NCBI GenBank assembly: GCA_035765635.1
Contig: DASTWZ010000005.1
Coordinates: 1-64,000, forward strand
Direction: 5' to 3'
DNA from: EW11 sp035765635
GTDB lineage: Bacteria; Verrucomicrobiota; Verrucomicrobiia; Opitutales; Opitutaceae
DNA length: 64,000 bases
In this document: piece after piece, positions 26,136 through 36,555 of the stretch
How positions within the stretch are numbered: position 1 is the first letter of the stretch
How the letters are laid out: each line of letters starts with the position of its first letter
Program-made: the position numbers and the translations under genes
The notes under the pieces: model-generated
Database searches by the model: none
Told to the model about the DNA's origin: nothing
Seen by the model: the letters and a program-made list of their open reading frames with translations, nothing else

Positions 26136-26525
26136 CTAGCGCGTAGCCTCAAATGGCGGCTGCGTCGCGCGTTGCACCGCGGAGGCGATCGCCGACGTCG
26201 TGTACGGTTTGGCGAGAAATTCTTCCTTCTCATTGAGAAGCCCGGAGCGCACTAAGGCGTTCCGACTGTCCCCCGAGGTGTAGATCACCTTGGTCTCTGG
26301 CCGGCGCGCCACAATTTCCTGCACCAAGGCAACTCCGGACATTTCCGGCATGTTGATGTCGGTAAACACCACGAGTTGATCGTCTTCGGTCGCCCGTTCG
26401 GCTGCCGCGATAGCCTCGGCGCATGTGCCGAAACTCTGTGTCCTGTAGCCAAGAATATTGAGCACTTGGCAGGTCACTTCGCGACATGGCTCCATGTCAT
26501 CCACGACGAGTATCAACTGAGACAT
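26136..26525 (-). CDS. Single-domain response regulator (receiver only)
   Basis: A 129-residue CheY-like protein: acidic pocket in LILVVDDMEPC, phospho-acceptor Asp in VVFTDINMPEMSG, Thr/Ser in VIYTSGDS and switch Lys in FLAKPYT. There is no output domain, so it acts by protein-protein contact or in a phosphorelay. The frame extends upstream to 26573, but the ATG at 26525 begins directly before the first beta strand. It ends 42 bp from the convergent YcaO gene and diverges from another receiver protein at 26770. With the hybrid kinase (whose Hpt domain needs a receiver partner) it is a candidate relay component. Confidence 0.88.
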   Translation of the reverse strand: MSQLILVVDDMEPCREVTCQVLNILGYRTQSFGTCAEAIAAAERATEDDQLVVFTDINMPEMSGVALVQEIVARRPETKVIYTSGDSRNALVRSGLLNEKEEFLAKPYTTSAIASAVQRATQPPFEATR

Positions 26526-26769
26526 TGCCTGAATAATCGGCACGCCGGCCTCCGATTTTAGGATAAAACGCAAAATTTTGCTAAAATTCTGCCTAAGACC
26601 GATGGGTCCACAAACGGCGCAGCGTCGGCAGATTCACCGGCCGCAAAAGCGCAAACGGCCCGGCGAAGAATTTTCCCGAAAAAGCGCCACTCCTTTTTCT
26701 CTAAACGCCAACTCGCGCGGAAACCTCGCGCACCAAACCAGCCGGTTGGGGTCGGACGACACGTTCGCC

Positions 26770-27306
26770 ATGACGACCTCGCACAGCACTGATCTCGGTT
26801 TCACTATCCTTTTGGCTGATGACGAAAAGCAGTGGCTCCTTCTCACGCGCCGCGAACTCGTCAACACAGGGATCAAGAACCTGATCGAAGAGGCGAAAGA
26901 CGGCGACGCCGTGATCGAAATGCTCTCACGCCGATTGCGCCAAAGCCCTGAATCGCTGCCGCTCTTCGCCCTGCTCGATATCAACATGCCCCGCTCGAAC
27001 GGCTTCCGCGCGCTGCGTTGGATACGAAGCCAGCCCGAGCTGAATCGTTTGCCGGTCGTCATGCTGACCTCGTCCGCCGCTCAGCGCGATGTCGACGAAG
27101 CCTTCGAGCTGGGAGCCGACGGCTACTTGTTGAAAGGGAAAAATGTTTTGGCCTTCACGTTCATTTACGAGAAGGCTCGGCTTGTCCGCGCCGGAAAGCT
27201 GTCCCGCCAAAAAGCATTCAAGGCGATGCCAGATTCCCAGCGTCCCTCATTCGAAACATCCGATCCGGTAAGCGCCGACGAAGAAGAAGCGGTTTCGTCG
27301 GCCTGA
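26770..27306 (+). CDS. Response regulator, receiver domain with charged C-terminal tail
   Basis: A 178-residue protein when started at ATG 26770, which precedes the first receiver strand (GFTILLADDEKQW). The phospho-acceptor is in FALLDINMPRSNG, with MLTSSAAQRD and the switch Lys in GYLLKGKN. After about residue 150 comes a basic then acidic tail (FETSDPVSADEEEAVSSA) without a DNA-binding domain. The spacing resembles Rcp-type phytochrome regulators. It is divergent from the receiver protein at 26136-26525 across 244 bp and may be part of the same signalling island. Confidence 0.85.
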   Translation: MTTSHSTDLGFTILLADDEKQWLLLTRRELVNTGIKNLIEEAKDGDAVIEMLSRRLRQSPESLPLFALLDINMPRSNGFRALRWIRSQPELNRLPVVMLTSSAAQRDVDEAFELGADGYLLKGKNVLAFTFIYEKARLVRAGKLSRQKAFKAMPDSQRPSFETSDPVSADEEEAVSSA

Positions 27307-27327
27307 AGAAACCGCTACCCCCTATCT

Positions 27328-27561
27328 ATGAACAGAATCGTTGGAATCGCTCTCATCGTTATTGGCGCCATCGTCTTCATGATGGGCTTCAATCGAAAAA
27401 ATTCTCTGGTCGGCGAAGCATCCTCGGTCGGCACTAGCGTGGCCAACAGCGTCGACGGCGGCGCGCGAACGCCAAAACACGTCGGCTATATGATCGTTGG
27501 TGGCCTGCTGGCGGTCGCCGGAATCGGCGTCACCGCCCGCGGCTCTTCACGGCTGCCTTGA
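27328..27561 (+). CDS. Small membrane protein, DUF3185 type
   Basis: A 77-residue protein with two hydrophobic helices (IVGIALIVIGAIVFMMGF and GYMIVGGLLAVAGIGVTA) separated by a short Ser/Gly-rich loop. This is the layout of DUF3185 proteins, small inner-membrane proteins of unknown role. It starts 21 nt after the receiver gene and may be co-transcribed with it. Confidence 0.7.
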   Translation: MNRIVGIALIVIGAIVFMMGFNRKNSLVGEASSVGTSVANSVDGGARTPKHVGYMIVGGLLAVAGIGVTARGSSRLP

Positions 27562-27584
27562 CTGCGTTTAGTCGGCTCGGCGAA

Positions 27585-27607
27585 TTGTAGTGCCCGTCGC
27601 ACTACAA
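27585..27607. promoter_or_regulatory. 19-23 bp palindrome shared with 62554-62572 (family E)
   Basis: TTGTAGTGC (27585-27593) and GCACTACAA (27599-27607) are perfect inverted repeats around 5 nt. The core GTAGTGC-N5-GCACTAC is repeated exactly in geometry before the universal stress protein gene. Here it lies 24 bp after the DUF3185 gene and about 112 bp before glgE. It could be a regulator site, a weak terminator or a dispersed palindrome. Confidence 0.5.
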
Positions 27608-27718
27608 GCTGTTTGTCAGCGGCTTCCCTGCATGTCACCGGGCGGCGCTGACACTATGGGTGCCCCGGAATTACTCCCGATTTAAACCGGGCGAAGCTGT
27701 GATTAGTTATTTCGTTCC

Positions 27719-29716
27719 ATGAAGCCCAATCCACTGCAACGATCGCGCGTCGTCATTGAAACAATTACTCCCGCGGTGGACGGGGGGCGCTACGCGATCA
27801 AGCGGACTATAGGCGAAATCGTCAGCGTCGAAGCCGACATCTTTGCCGATGGCCATGACATGATCGCCGCTTCGCTGCTTTACCGGCACAACGCCGACAC
27901 CAGCTGGCGCGAGACGCCGATGAAGTTTTTCGACAACGATCGGTGGCAGGCCTCGTTCTCGATCGATCGCGTCGGGAGCTACAGCTTCACGATCAAAGCT
28001 TGGATCGATCATTTCCTCACCTGGCGACGCGACTTGGAAAAAAAGGCCAAAGCCGGTCAGGACGTTTCTCTCGATCTGCGCAGCGGCCACGAGCTCGTCA
28101 CCTCCGCCCTCGAACAAGCGCCGGACGAAGAACGCGGCGGAATCAAGGCGTGGCTGGACAAGTGGAGCGACCCGGCCAAGCCGCAGGCGGAACGCGTGGC
28201 TCTGGCGCTGGATTCTTTTTTCGGAGAACGCGTGCATCTCCATTCCGATAGGTCCCTCGCCACGCGCTATCCACACGAGTTTGTCGTGATCGCGGATCCG
28301 GTGCGGGCCCGCTACGGCGCCTGGTACGAACTTTTTCCGCGCTCGTGCAACTCCGACGGCAAACGGCACGGCTCCCTGAAAGACGTCGAGACGCAATTGC
28401 CACGTCTAGCCGACATGGGTTTCGACGTGCTCTACCTTCCGCCCATCCACCCAATCGGCGAAGCGTTTCGCAAGGGACGCAACAACAACCCGGAGGCGCA
28501 GCCCGGCGATGTCGGGAGCCCTTGGGCCATCGGCGGCAAAGAAGGTGGACACAAAGCGGTTCACCCGGAGCTGGGCAGCGTGGACGATGTGCGCCGCCTC
28601 GTGGAGAAAGCCAAAGCGGTGAACATCGAGATCGCCCTCGACATCGCCTTTCAATGCTCGCCCGACCATCCATACGTGCGCGAGCACGCCGAGTGGTTCA
28701 AGAAGCGGCCCGACGGCACGATTCAATACGCGGAAAATCCACCGAAAAAATATCAGGACATTTATCCATTCGATTTCGAGAGTCCCGAGGCCGACGGACT
28801 GTGGCAGGAGCTCCGCAGCGTCTTTGAATTCTGGATACACCACGGTATAAATATCTTTCGCGTCGATAATCCGCACACGAAGGGTTTTCCGTTTTGGGAG
28901 TGGGTCATCGGCGAACTAAAGCGCGCGCACCCGGAAACGATTTTTCTCTCCGAGGCCTTCACCCGGCCCAAGGTTATGTACGGCCTCGCCAAGGCCGGGT
29001 TTACCCAATCGTACAATTATTTCCCGTGGCGCAACACCGGGCCCGAGTTGCGCCAGTTCATGACCGAACTCACGCGCACGAACGTGCGGGAGTTTTATCG
29101 GCCCAACCTGTGGCCGAACACGCCCGATATTCTTCCGCAATTTCTCCAATACGGCGGACGCGCCGGGTTCATGATCCGCTTCGTCCTCGCCGCGACACTC
29201 GGCGCTTCGTACGGCATTTACGGACCGGCTTTCGAGCTGTGCGAAGACCGGCCCCGCGCGCCGGGCGAGGAGGAGTATCTCGATTCGGAGAAATACGAAC
29301 TGAAGTCGTGGAATCTCAACGCGCCGCAATCCATCGAGCCGTTGATCAAACAGGTTAACGCCATCCGCCGCGCGAACCTCGCGCTGCACAGCAATGACCT
29401 GCTCGCGTTCCATTCCACGGAAAACGAGCAACTCCTCGCCTATTCCAAGCGCACCGCAGATCGCTCCAATCAGATCCTCATCGTGGTCAACCTCGACCCG
29501 CACCACCGGCAGGCCGGCGTGACCGAACTGAATTTGGAGGAGTTCGGTATTGGCCCAAAGGATACATTCCAAGCGCACGATCTGTTGTCGAACGCTCACT
29601 ATCTTTGGCGAGGGCCGCGCAACTCGATAGAACTGGATCCGAAACAATTGCCCGCCGCGATTTATCACATTCGCCGGCATGTCCGCACCGAAAACGATTT
29701 CGATTACTTCATGTGA
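27719..29716 (+). CDS. glgE: Alpha-1,4-glucan:maltose-1-phosphate maltosyltransferase
   Basis: The 665-residue protein is GlgE-like. An N-terminal beta-sandwich dimerisation region (residues about 1-120) and a helical insert are followed by a GH13 barrel with VLYLPPIHPIGEAFRKGRN, nucleophile Asp in IFRVDNPHTKGF, acid/base Glu in IFLSEAFTRP, and a C-terminal beta domain. It transfers maltosyl units from maltose-1-phosphate to the non-reducing ends of alpha-1,4-glucan. The next gene, only 4 nt downstream, encodes a TreS-maltokinase fusion that supplies the donor, so the two make a trehalose-to-glucan route. A branching enzyme gene (glgB) is not in the window. Confidence 0.95.
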   Translation: MKPNPLQRSRVVIETITPAVDGGRYAIKRTIGEIVSVEADIFADGHDMIAASLLYRHNADTSWRETPMKFFDNDRWQASFSIDRVGSYSFTIKAWIDHFLTWRRDLEKKAKAGQDVSLDLRSGHELVTSALEQAPDEERGGIKAWLDKWSDPAKPQAERVALALDSFFGERVHLHSDRSLATRYPHEFVVIADPVRARYGAWYELFPRSCNSDGKRHGSLKDVETQLPRLADMGFDVLYLPPIHPIGEAFRKGRNNNPEAQPGDVGSPWAIGGKEGGHKAVHPELGSVDDVRRLVEKAKAVNIEIALDIAFQCSPDHPYVREHAEWFKKRPDGTIQYAENPPKKYQDIYPFDFESPEADGLWQELRSVFEFWIHHGINIFRVDNPHTKGFPFWEWVIGELKRAHPETIFLSEAFTRPKVMYGLAKAGFTQSYNYFPWRNTGPELRQFMTELTRTNVREFYRPNLWPNTPDILPQFLQYGGRAGFMIRFVLAATLGASYGIYGPAFELCEDRPRAPGEEEYLDSEKYELKSWNLNAPQSIEPLIKQVNAIRRANLALHSNDLLAFHSTENEQLLAYSKRTADRSNQILIVVNLDPHHRQAGVTELNLEEFGIGPKDTFQAHDLLSNAHYLWRGPRNSIELDPKQLPAAIYHIRRHVRTENDFDYFM

Positions 29717-29720
29717 GACC

Positions 29721-32700
29721 ATGTCCACCACCCCTAGTTTTCAGACCGACAAGGACCCTCTTTGGTACAAGAAGGGCGTTATCTATCAGGCCCACGTCCG
29801 CGCCTTCTACGACAGCGACGGCAACGGGATCGGGGACTTCCAGGGCCTGACCCAGAAGCTCGATTACCTGCAGGATCTCGGCGTATCCACGGTCTGGTTA
29901 CTGCCTTTTTATCCGTCGCCGCTGAAGGACGATGGTTACGATATCGCCGACTACTATTCGGTGAATCCGATTTACGGCACGCTCGACGACTTCAAGGAGT
30001 TTCTCGACCAGGCGCACAAACGTTCCCTGCGCGTCATCACCGAACTCGTGATCAACCACACGTCGGATCAGCATCCGTGGTTTCAAAAATCACGGCGCTC
30101 CAAGCCCGGCACACCCTGGCGCGATTTCTACGTGTGGAGCGACACGCCGGAAAAATACAAAGATGCCCGTATCATTTTCCGGGATTTCGAGCTGTCGAAC
30201 TGGACGCTCGATCCGGTGGCCAACGCGTACTACTGGCATCGTTTTTATTCGCACCAACCGGATCTGAATTTCGACAACCCGCTCGTTCACCAGGAGGTGT
30301 TGAAGGTGCTCGAATTCTGGCTCGATCTCGGCGTCGACGGTCTGCGCCTCGACGCGGTGCCGTATCTCTACGAGCGCGAAGGCACGAACTGCGAAAATCT
30401 CGAGGAGACGCACGCCTACCTGAAAGCGCTTCGCCGGCACGTCGACCAAAAGTACGGCGACCGCATGCTTCTCGCAGAGGCGAATCAGTGGCCGGAAGAC
30501 GCCGTGCAATATCTCGGAGATGAATGTCACATGGCGTTCCATTTTCCGCTGATGCCGCGGCTTTTCATGTCGGTGCGAATGGAAGACCGCGCGCCCATCA
30601 TCGACATTCTCGAACAGACACCCGCGATCCCGGAAAAAAACCAGTGGGCGATTTTCCTCCGCAATCACGATGAGTTGACCCTCGAAATGGTGACCGAGGA
30701 AGAGCGCGACTACATGTACCGTATGTACGCTTCGGATACACGAGCGCGCATCAATCTCGGCATCCGGCGCCGCCTCGCGCCACTCCTGAACAACGATCGC
30801 CGCCGCATCGAACTGCTCAACGCGCTGCTGCTATCGATGCCCGGGACGCCGGTTATTTATTACGGCGACGAAATCGGCATGGGTGACAACATTTACCTCG
30901 GCGATCGCAATGGTGTCCGCACGCCGATGCATTGGAGTTCCGACAAGAACGCCGGCTTCTCACGCGCGAATCCGCAGAGCCTTTATCTGCCCATCATCCT
31001 CGACCCGGAATATCATTACGAAGCGGTCAACGTCGAAGCGCAGCAGCGCAACTTGAGTTCGCTGCTCTGGTGGATGAAACGCATCCTCGCCCTGCGCCAA
31101 CGCTGGAAGGCGCTCGGCCAGGGCAATATTCGTTTTCTTCAGCCGGACAATCGGAAGGTGCTCACTTTCATTCGCGAATTCGAGGACGAGCGAATTCTCG
31201 TCGTGGCTAATCTCTCGCGTTATGCACAACCGTTCGAACTCGATTTGTCCGAGATGAAGGGCTTGGTGCCGCTGGAGATTTTCGGCAGCACGCGTTTCCC
31301 CGCGATTACCGCGGAGCCGTATAAACTGACGATCAACCCGCACGCCTTCTTCTGGTTTTCGATCGAGCCTGCGGAAGAACATCTGCGGGCCGCGACGCTT
31401 CCGCAAACGCTCGCCGAGCTGGCCACGATCGACGCCTCCAACAATTGGGAAACCCTTTTCACGGACCTTGCGCGTTCGCGTTTGCGCACGCAATTGCCGG
31501 AGTACCTGCAGCCGCGCCGCTGGTTCGGAGGAAAGGCAAAAGAGCTCAGCGGGGTGAGCCTGCTCGACGCCGTGCCGCTGCAAACCGCGGAGGGCAAAGC
31601 CTACATCACGCTGCTCAATGTTGAATACGCCCAGGGTGACCCGGAAGTTTACGTGGTCCCCATCGGGTACCGCGAAGCGACGCAGGCGGAAACGTTTCTT
31701 CGCGAATACCCGCAAGCAGTCATTGCCCGAGTGCCCGACGACCGCGGCCCCGAGGGGCTTCTGATCGACGCAATGGCGAGCAAGCCTTTTGCCCAGGCCC
31801 TGCTTCAGACGATTGAAAAGGCCCAGCACCTCCGCGGCCAGCACGGCGAAATTGTCGGCATACCCACGCAGGCGTTCGACGTGATTCGCCGCGACATGAC
31901 TCCGCTCGAACCGAGTATTTCCAAAGCCGAGCAGAGCAACACGGCGCTGATCTTCGGCGATCGTTTTATCTTCAAACTTTTTCGGCGCCCCGAAGCGGGC
32001 ATCAATCCCGATGTGGAAATCGGCCGTTTTCTCACCGCGAAAAGTTTCGCCAACGTCCCGCCCCTGGGTGGTTCGCTCGAATATCGCACGCGCACCGGCG
32101 AGAATCGAAGCATCGGCATCTTGAGCGGCTTCGTGCCGAACGCCAAGGATACCTGGGAATACACGCTCGACGCGCTGGGCCGCTACTACGAACGCGTGTT
32201 GCTCTATCTCGCCGAGCAACGGCCCTGCCCGATCTCGCCGAAATCGCTTTTGGACCTGGTCGACGAAGAGCCTTCCAAACAAGTCGTCGAGGCCGTGGGC
32301 ACGTATCTCGAATCTGCCCGCCTCCTCGGCGTGCGCACGGCGGAGATGCACCTGGCCCTCGGTTCGGGCGACGACATCGACTTCGCGCCGGAGCCGTTTT
32401 CGCCACACTACCAACGCTCGTTGTATCAATCGATGCGCAATCTCGTGATGGAAAATCTCGAGCTGTTGAAGAAGCGGTTGAAAACCTTGCCGTCGTCGGT
32501 GCAGCGGGATGCGGAGACGATTCTCGGCCTGCAAAATCTCCTCCTGAGCCGCTACCGCGCGGTATATGAGCAACGCATCGATGCCCAGCGAATCCGTTGC
32601 CACGGCGATTATCACCTCGGCCAGCTCCTTTATACGGGAAAGGATTTCGTAATTCTCGATTTCGAGGGCGAGCCGGCGCGGGCCTTGAGTGCCCGGCGTT

Positions 32701-33125
32701 TGAAACGCTCTCCCATCAGCGATGTCGCCGGCATGCTTCGCTCGTTTCACTACGCTGCCTATTCGGCGATGGACAAGCTGTTCGCCCGCGGACTGATCAA
32801 CGAAGAAAACCGGGCCAAGGTCACAGTCTGGACTGCCTTCTGGTATCAATGGGTCAGCGCTACCTTCGTCCGCGCCTATCTCAACACCATCGGCGCCTCC
32901 AATCTCCTGCCGCGCACCCGCACACAATTGCGAGTGCTGTTCGACGCCTACTTGCTGGATAAGGCAGTGTACGAAATCGGCTACGAGTTGAACAACCGCC
33001 CGACCTGGCTGCGCATTCCTTTCGACGGAATTCTGCAGCTCACACAGTCCCATCTCGGAACCGAAGTGCCGCCGCGATCAAGCGACAGCGCGTCGCCAAT
33101 CGAAGCGCCGACCGCCCGAGTTTGA
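29721..33125 (+). CDS. treS: Trehalose synthase/maltokinase fusion
   Basis: A 1134-residue fusion. Residues about 1-560 are trehalose synthase (GH13: YKKGVIYQAHVRAF, nucleophile Asp in GLRLDAVPYLY, acid/base Glu in LLAEANQW, third Asp in RNHDELTLE), which interconverts trehalose and maltose. Residues about 590-1134 are a maltokinase with an aminoglycoside-phosphotransferase-like fold (QRIRCHGDYHLGQLLY, VILDFEGEP), which makes maltose-1-phosphate from ATP and maltose. GlgE, encoded 4 nt upstream, consumes it. The ATG at 29721 is used. A start 42 nt earlier would overlap glgE. Fusion of the two enzymes occurs in several phyla and should channel maltose. Confidence 0.95.
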   Translation: MSTTPSFQTDKDPLWYKKGVIYQAHVRAFYDSDGNGIGDFQGLTQKLDYLQDLGVSTVWLLPFYPSPLKDDGYDIADYYSVNPIYGTLDDFKEFLDQAHKRSLRVITELVINHTSDQHPWFQKSRRSKPGTPWRDFYVWSDTPEKYKDARIIFRDFELSNWTLDPVANAYYWHRFYSHQPDLNFDNPLVHQEVLKVLEFWLDLGVDGLRLDAVPYLYEREGTNCENLEETHAYLKALRRHVDQKYGDRMLLAEANQWPEDAVQYLGDECHMAFHFPLMPRLFMSVRMEDRAPIIDILEQTPAIPEKNQWAIFLRNHDELTLEMVTEEERDYMYRMYASDTRARINLGIRRRLAPLLNNDRRRIELLNALLLSMPGTPVIYYGDEIGMGDNIYLGDRNGVRTPMHWSSDKNAGFSRANPQSLYLPIILDPEYHYEAVNVEAQQRNLSSLLWWMKRILALRQRWKALGQGNIRFLQPDNRKVLTFIREFEDERILVVANLSRYAQPFELDLSEMKGLVPLEIFGSTRFPAITAEPYKLTINPHAFFWFSIEPAEEHLRAATLPQTLAELATIDASNNWETLFTDLARSRLRTQLPEYLQPRRWFGGKAKELSGVSLLDAVPLQTAEGKAYITLLNVEYAQGDPEVYVVPIGYREATQAETFLREYPQAVIARVPDDRGPEGLLIDAMASKPFAQALLQTIEKAQHLRGQHGEIVGIPTQAFDVIRRDMTPLEPSISKAEQSNTALIFGDRFIFKLFRRPEAGINPDVEIGRFLTAKSFANVPPLGGSLEYRTRTGENRSIGILSGFVPNAKDTWEYTLDALGRYYERVLLYLAEQRPCPISPKSLLDLVDEEPSKQVVEAVGTYLESARLLGVRTAEMHLALGSGDDIDFAPEPFSPHYQRSLYQSMRNLVMENLELLKKRLKTLPSSVQRDAETILGLQNLLLSRYRAVYEQRIDAQRIRCHGDYHLGQLLYTGKDFVILDFEGEPARALSARRLKRSPISDVAGMLRSFHYAAYSAMDKLFARGLINEENRAKVTVWTAFWYQWVSATFVRAYLNTIGASNLLPRTRTQLRVLFDAYLLDKAVYEIGYELNNRPTWLRIPFDGILQLTQSHLGTEVPPRSSDSASPIEAPTARV

Positions 33126-33126
33126 C

Positions 33127-33161
33127 CAAAAAAAAGCGCCGGCCCTTGCGAGCTCGGCGCT
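33127..33161 (-). terminator. Intrinsic terminator after ndk
   Basis: On the minus strand AGCGCCG (complement of 33155-33161) pairs with CGGCGCT (complement of 33135-33141) and is followed by a run of eight T. It ends the leftward hemB-ndk transcript, and on the plus strand the same hairpin lies just after the treS fusion. Confidence 0.8.
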
Positions 33162-33187
33162 GAAATCTCTTCCGGATCGTCGCAAAC

Positions 33188-33604
33188 TCAGGCGAAGATT
33201 TCCTCGGGCTTGAAGAAGCGCGCGATCTCGACGCGGCCGTTCTCTTCGCTATCGGAGGCATGAGCGACGTTCACCATCATGTCGGTGCCGAAATCGCCAC
33301 GCAGCGTGCCCTTGGCCGCTTTCTTCGAGTCGGTCGGCCCAAGCAAATCGCGAACTTTCGCCACGACATCGTCACCCTGTAGCGCCATGACGATCACGGG
33401 GCGCGAGCTCATGAACTTTTCGATGTCGGGATAAAAAGGTTTCGACGCCACATGCGCGTAATGCTCGCGGAGCAACGCCGACGAGAGGCGCGTCATCTTG
33501 CAGCCGATGATGGAGAAGCCGGCCTTCTCGAAGCGGTCGGTTACGGCGCCGACGTGCTTCTTCTCCATACAGTCAGGTTTAAAAATAATCAGCGTTTTCT
33601 GCAT
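33188..33604 (-). CDS. ndk: Nucleoside diphosphate kinase
   Basis: The 138-residue protein, close to the usual family length, balances NTP pools by transferring the gamma phosphate through a phospho-histidine. It contains TLIIFKPDC at the start, the nucleotide-binding R/G segments, and the active-site His in VNVAHASDS. The common NxxHGSD form is NVAHASD here. The ATG at 33604 is used because the longer frame adds a non-family N-terminus. It is the last gene of the leftward hemB group and is followed by a strong terminator at 33127-33161. Confidence 0.95.
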   Translation of the reverse strand: MQKTLIIFKPDCMEKKHVGAVTDRFEKAGFSIIGCKMTRLSSALLREHYAHVASKPFYPDIEKFMSSRPVIVMALQGDDVVAKVRDLLGPTDSKKAAKGTLRGDFGTDMMVNVAHASDSEENGRVEIARFFKPEEIFA

Positions 33605-33695
33605 ACAGAGAGTCAATGATTCAGGATGCCCGCCGGACGTGTCAGCAAAATTCTCCAATCGTCTGACCTACCGAGAATTCCCTGATGCCGCCGAA

Positions 33696-33905
33696 TCAGG
33701 TGTCTTCGCTTTTGCCAAGCTTCGCCGTAGTCCAGGCCACGGCCGCGCAGACCACGACATACACGGCAGACCAGGCGGTCAGGGCCTTGTAGTTGAATTC
33801 TGGAGACGACGCGCCCGACAGCCACTTGTAGCCAAACTGGACGAAGCGAAAAAGGAATGCCGCCGAGAGGAGGCTGAAGACGACGATCACGATCTTGCGC
33901 GACAT
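33696..33905 (-). CDS. Small two-helix membrane protein of unknown function
   Basis: A 69-residue protein with two hydrophobic stretches (KIVIVVFSLLSAAFLFRFVQ near the start and AWSAVYVVVCAAVAWTTA near residue 45) and a short, basic, then acidic C-terminus. I do not recognise a family. It begins 33 nt after hemB and is followed by ndk 91 nt later on the same strand, so it is probably co-transcribed with them. Confidence 0.6.
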   Translation of the reverse strand: MSRKIVIVVFSLLSAAFLFRFVQFGYKWLSGASSPEFNYKALTAWSAVYVVVCAAVAWTTAKLGKSEDT

Positions 33906-33938
33906 GGGAATTTCGAGCGGTTTGCCGGATACGACACG

Positions 33939-34949
33939 TCAGCGCAAGGCCGCCGCCACGTCCTTCGCGAAATAGGTCAGGATCATATCGGCGCCCGCAC
34001 GTTTGATGGCGAGGAGCGACTCCAATCGCGTCCGCTCCAACTCCAACCAACCCAGCCGCGCTGCGGCCTGAATTTGCGCGTACTCTCCAGAGACTTGATA
34101 GGCTGCGACCGGCTTGCGCGTGGTGTTGCGCACATCCCGGATGATGTCGAGGTAGGCGCCCGCGGGTTTCACCATGAGCACGTCCGCGCCTTCCGCTTCG
34201 TCAAAACTCGCTTCGCTCAATGCTTCGCGCCGGTTCGCCGGATTCAATTGGTAGGTGCGTTTGTCCAACGCGCGCGTGCCAGCGGCGGATGCGCTGCCGA
34301 CTGCATCGCGAAAAGGCCCATAATAGGCGGAGGCAAATTTCACCGAATACGCCATGATCGCGGTGTCGTTGAAATTCGCCGCATCCAGCGCCTGCCGGAT
34401 CGCGCCGATCCGCCCATCCATCATGTCGGACGGAGCCACGAAATCCACGCCGGCTCGCGCGTGGAGCAGAGCCATTTTCACCAAAACCTCCACGGTCGCG
34501 TCATTCGCGACGTCGCGACCGTCCTGCGTCAACAGCCCGTCGTGTCCGTGCGTCGTGTAGGGATCGAGAGCGATGTCCGTCATCACGATGATATCCGGAA
34601 TGGCCGCTTTGACGGCGCGCACGGCTCGAAGGATAAGTCCATCCGCATTCAGCGCGGCTGAGCCGCTGGAGTCCTTCAAACGCGCGTCGAGCTTGGGAAA
34701 CAGGGCGACCGCGGGAACGCCCAGGTCGTGCAGCGCCCGGCATTCGGAAACCAGATCGGCCACGCTGAAACGAGAAACTCCCGGCATCGAAGCGATGGGC
34801 TCCGGCGCGTTTTCCCCCTCCACGACAAACAGGGGGGCGATAAAATCGGACGGGCTCAGCCGGGTTTCTTCAACCATCGCGCGGACGGCGGCATTGCGGC
34901 GCAGGCGACGCGGACGATGAGTCAGATCGAGGCGAAAAGGATCAGCCAT
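33939..34949 (-). CDS. hemB: Delta-aminolevulinic acid dehydratase (porphobilinogen synthase)
   Basis: A 336-residue enzyme that condenses two 5-aminolevulinate molecules to porphobilinogen in heme synthesis. The two active-site lysines are visible in MAYSVKFASAYYG and VLMVKPAG. The metal region reads TDIALDPYTTHGHDG, with Asp and Ala where zinc-dependent enzymes have cysteines, so this is the Mg2+-type form. The ATG at 34949 starts the family N-terminus (MADPFRLDLTHRPRRLR). It is divergent from cysS across about 118 bp. Ferrochelatase, a later heme enzyme, is encoded at 45329, unlinked. Confidence 0.95.
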   Translation of the reverse strand: MADPFRLDLTHRPRRLRRNAAVRAMVEETRLSPSDFIAPLFVVEGENAPEPIASMPGVSRFSVADLVSECRALHDLGVPAVALFPKLDARLKDSSGSAALNADGLILRAVRAVKAAIPDIIVMTDIALDPYTTHGHDGLLTQDGRDVANDATVEVLVKMALLHARAGVDFVAPSDMMDGRIGAIRQALDAANFNDTAIMAYSVKFASAYYGPFRDAVGSASAAGTRALDKRTYQLNPANRREALSEASFDEAEGADVLMVKPAGAYLDIIRDVRNTTRKPVAAYQVSGEYAQIQAAARLGWLELERTRLESLLAIKRAGADMILTYFAKDVAAALR

Positions 34950-35067
34950 GGCGAAGAGCCAAGGAAGCACGCAAACCCGCGCCACGCCAATTCGTTTTTC
35001 GCCGCTGCCGCGGACCCAAGATGGTGCTTGAAGTCGTTACCCAAAAACGTGTCCCCTTTTCCGTTTC

Positions 35068-36450
<1,383 letters not shown>

Positions 36451-36497
36451 ACCCGCCGGCCGTGGCTCACTTCAAGCGTTAGACCAAACTCATACCA

Positions 36498-36535
36498 ATC
36501 CTTTTCGCGTCTTTTTGCGCCTCATTGCGGCTAAA
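36498..36535. repeat. Half copy of family A repeat
   Basis: Only the right end is present: a T-rich stretch with GCGTC, then TTTTTGCGCCTCATTGCGGC and the terminal TAA. The matching left arm is missing. It lies in the cysS-thrS gap, and its terminal TAA (36532-36534) is in frame with, and 21 nt upstream of, the thrS start. Confidence 0.65.
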
Positions 36536-36555
36536 AATTCAGCACATTCTCTCCT

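Noticed and set aside
30960..33053. A 697-codon open frame on the minus strand inside the treS fusion
   Set aside because: It is fully antisense to an obvious two-enzyme gene, is Arg/Gly/Ala-biased and shows no domain. High GC leaves such frames open by chance.
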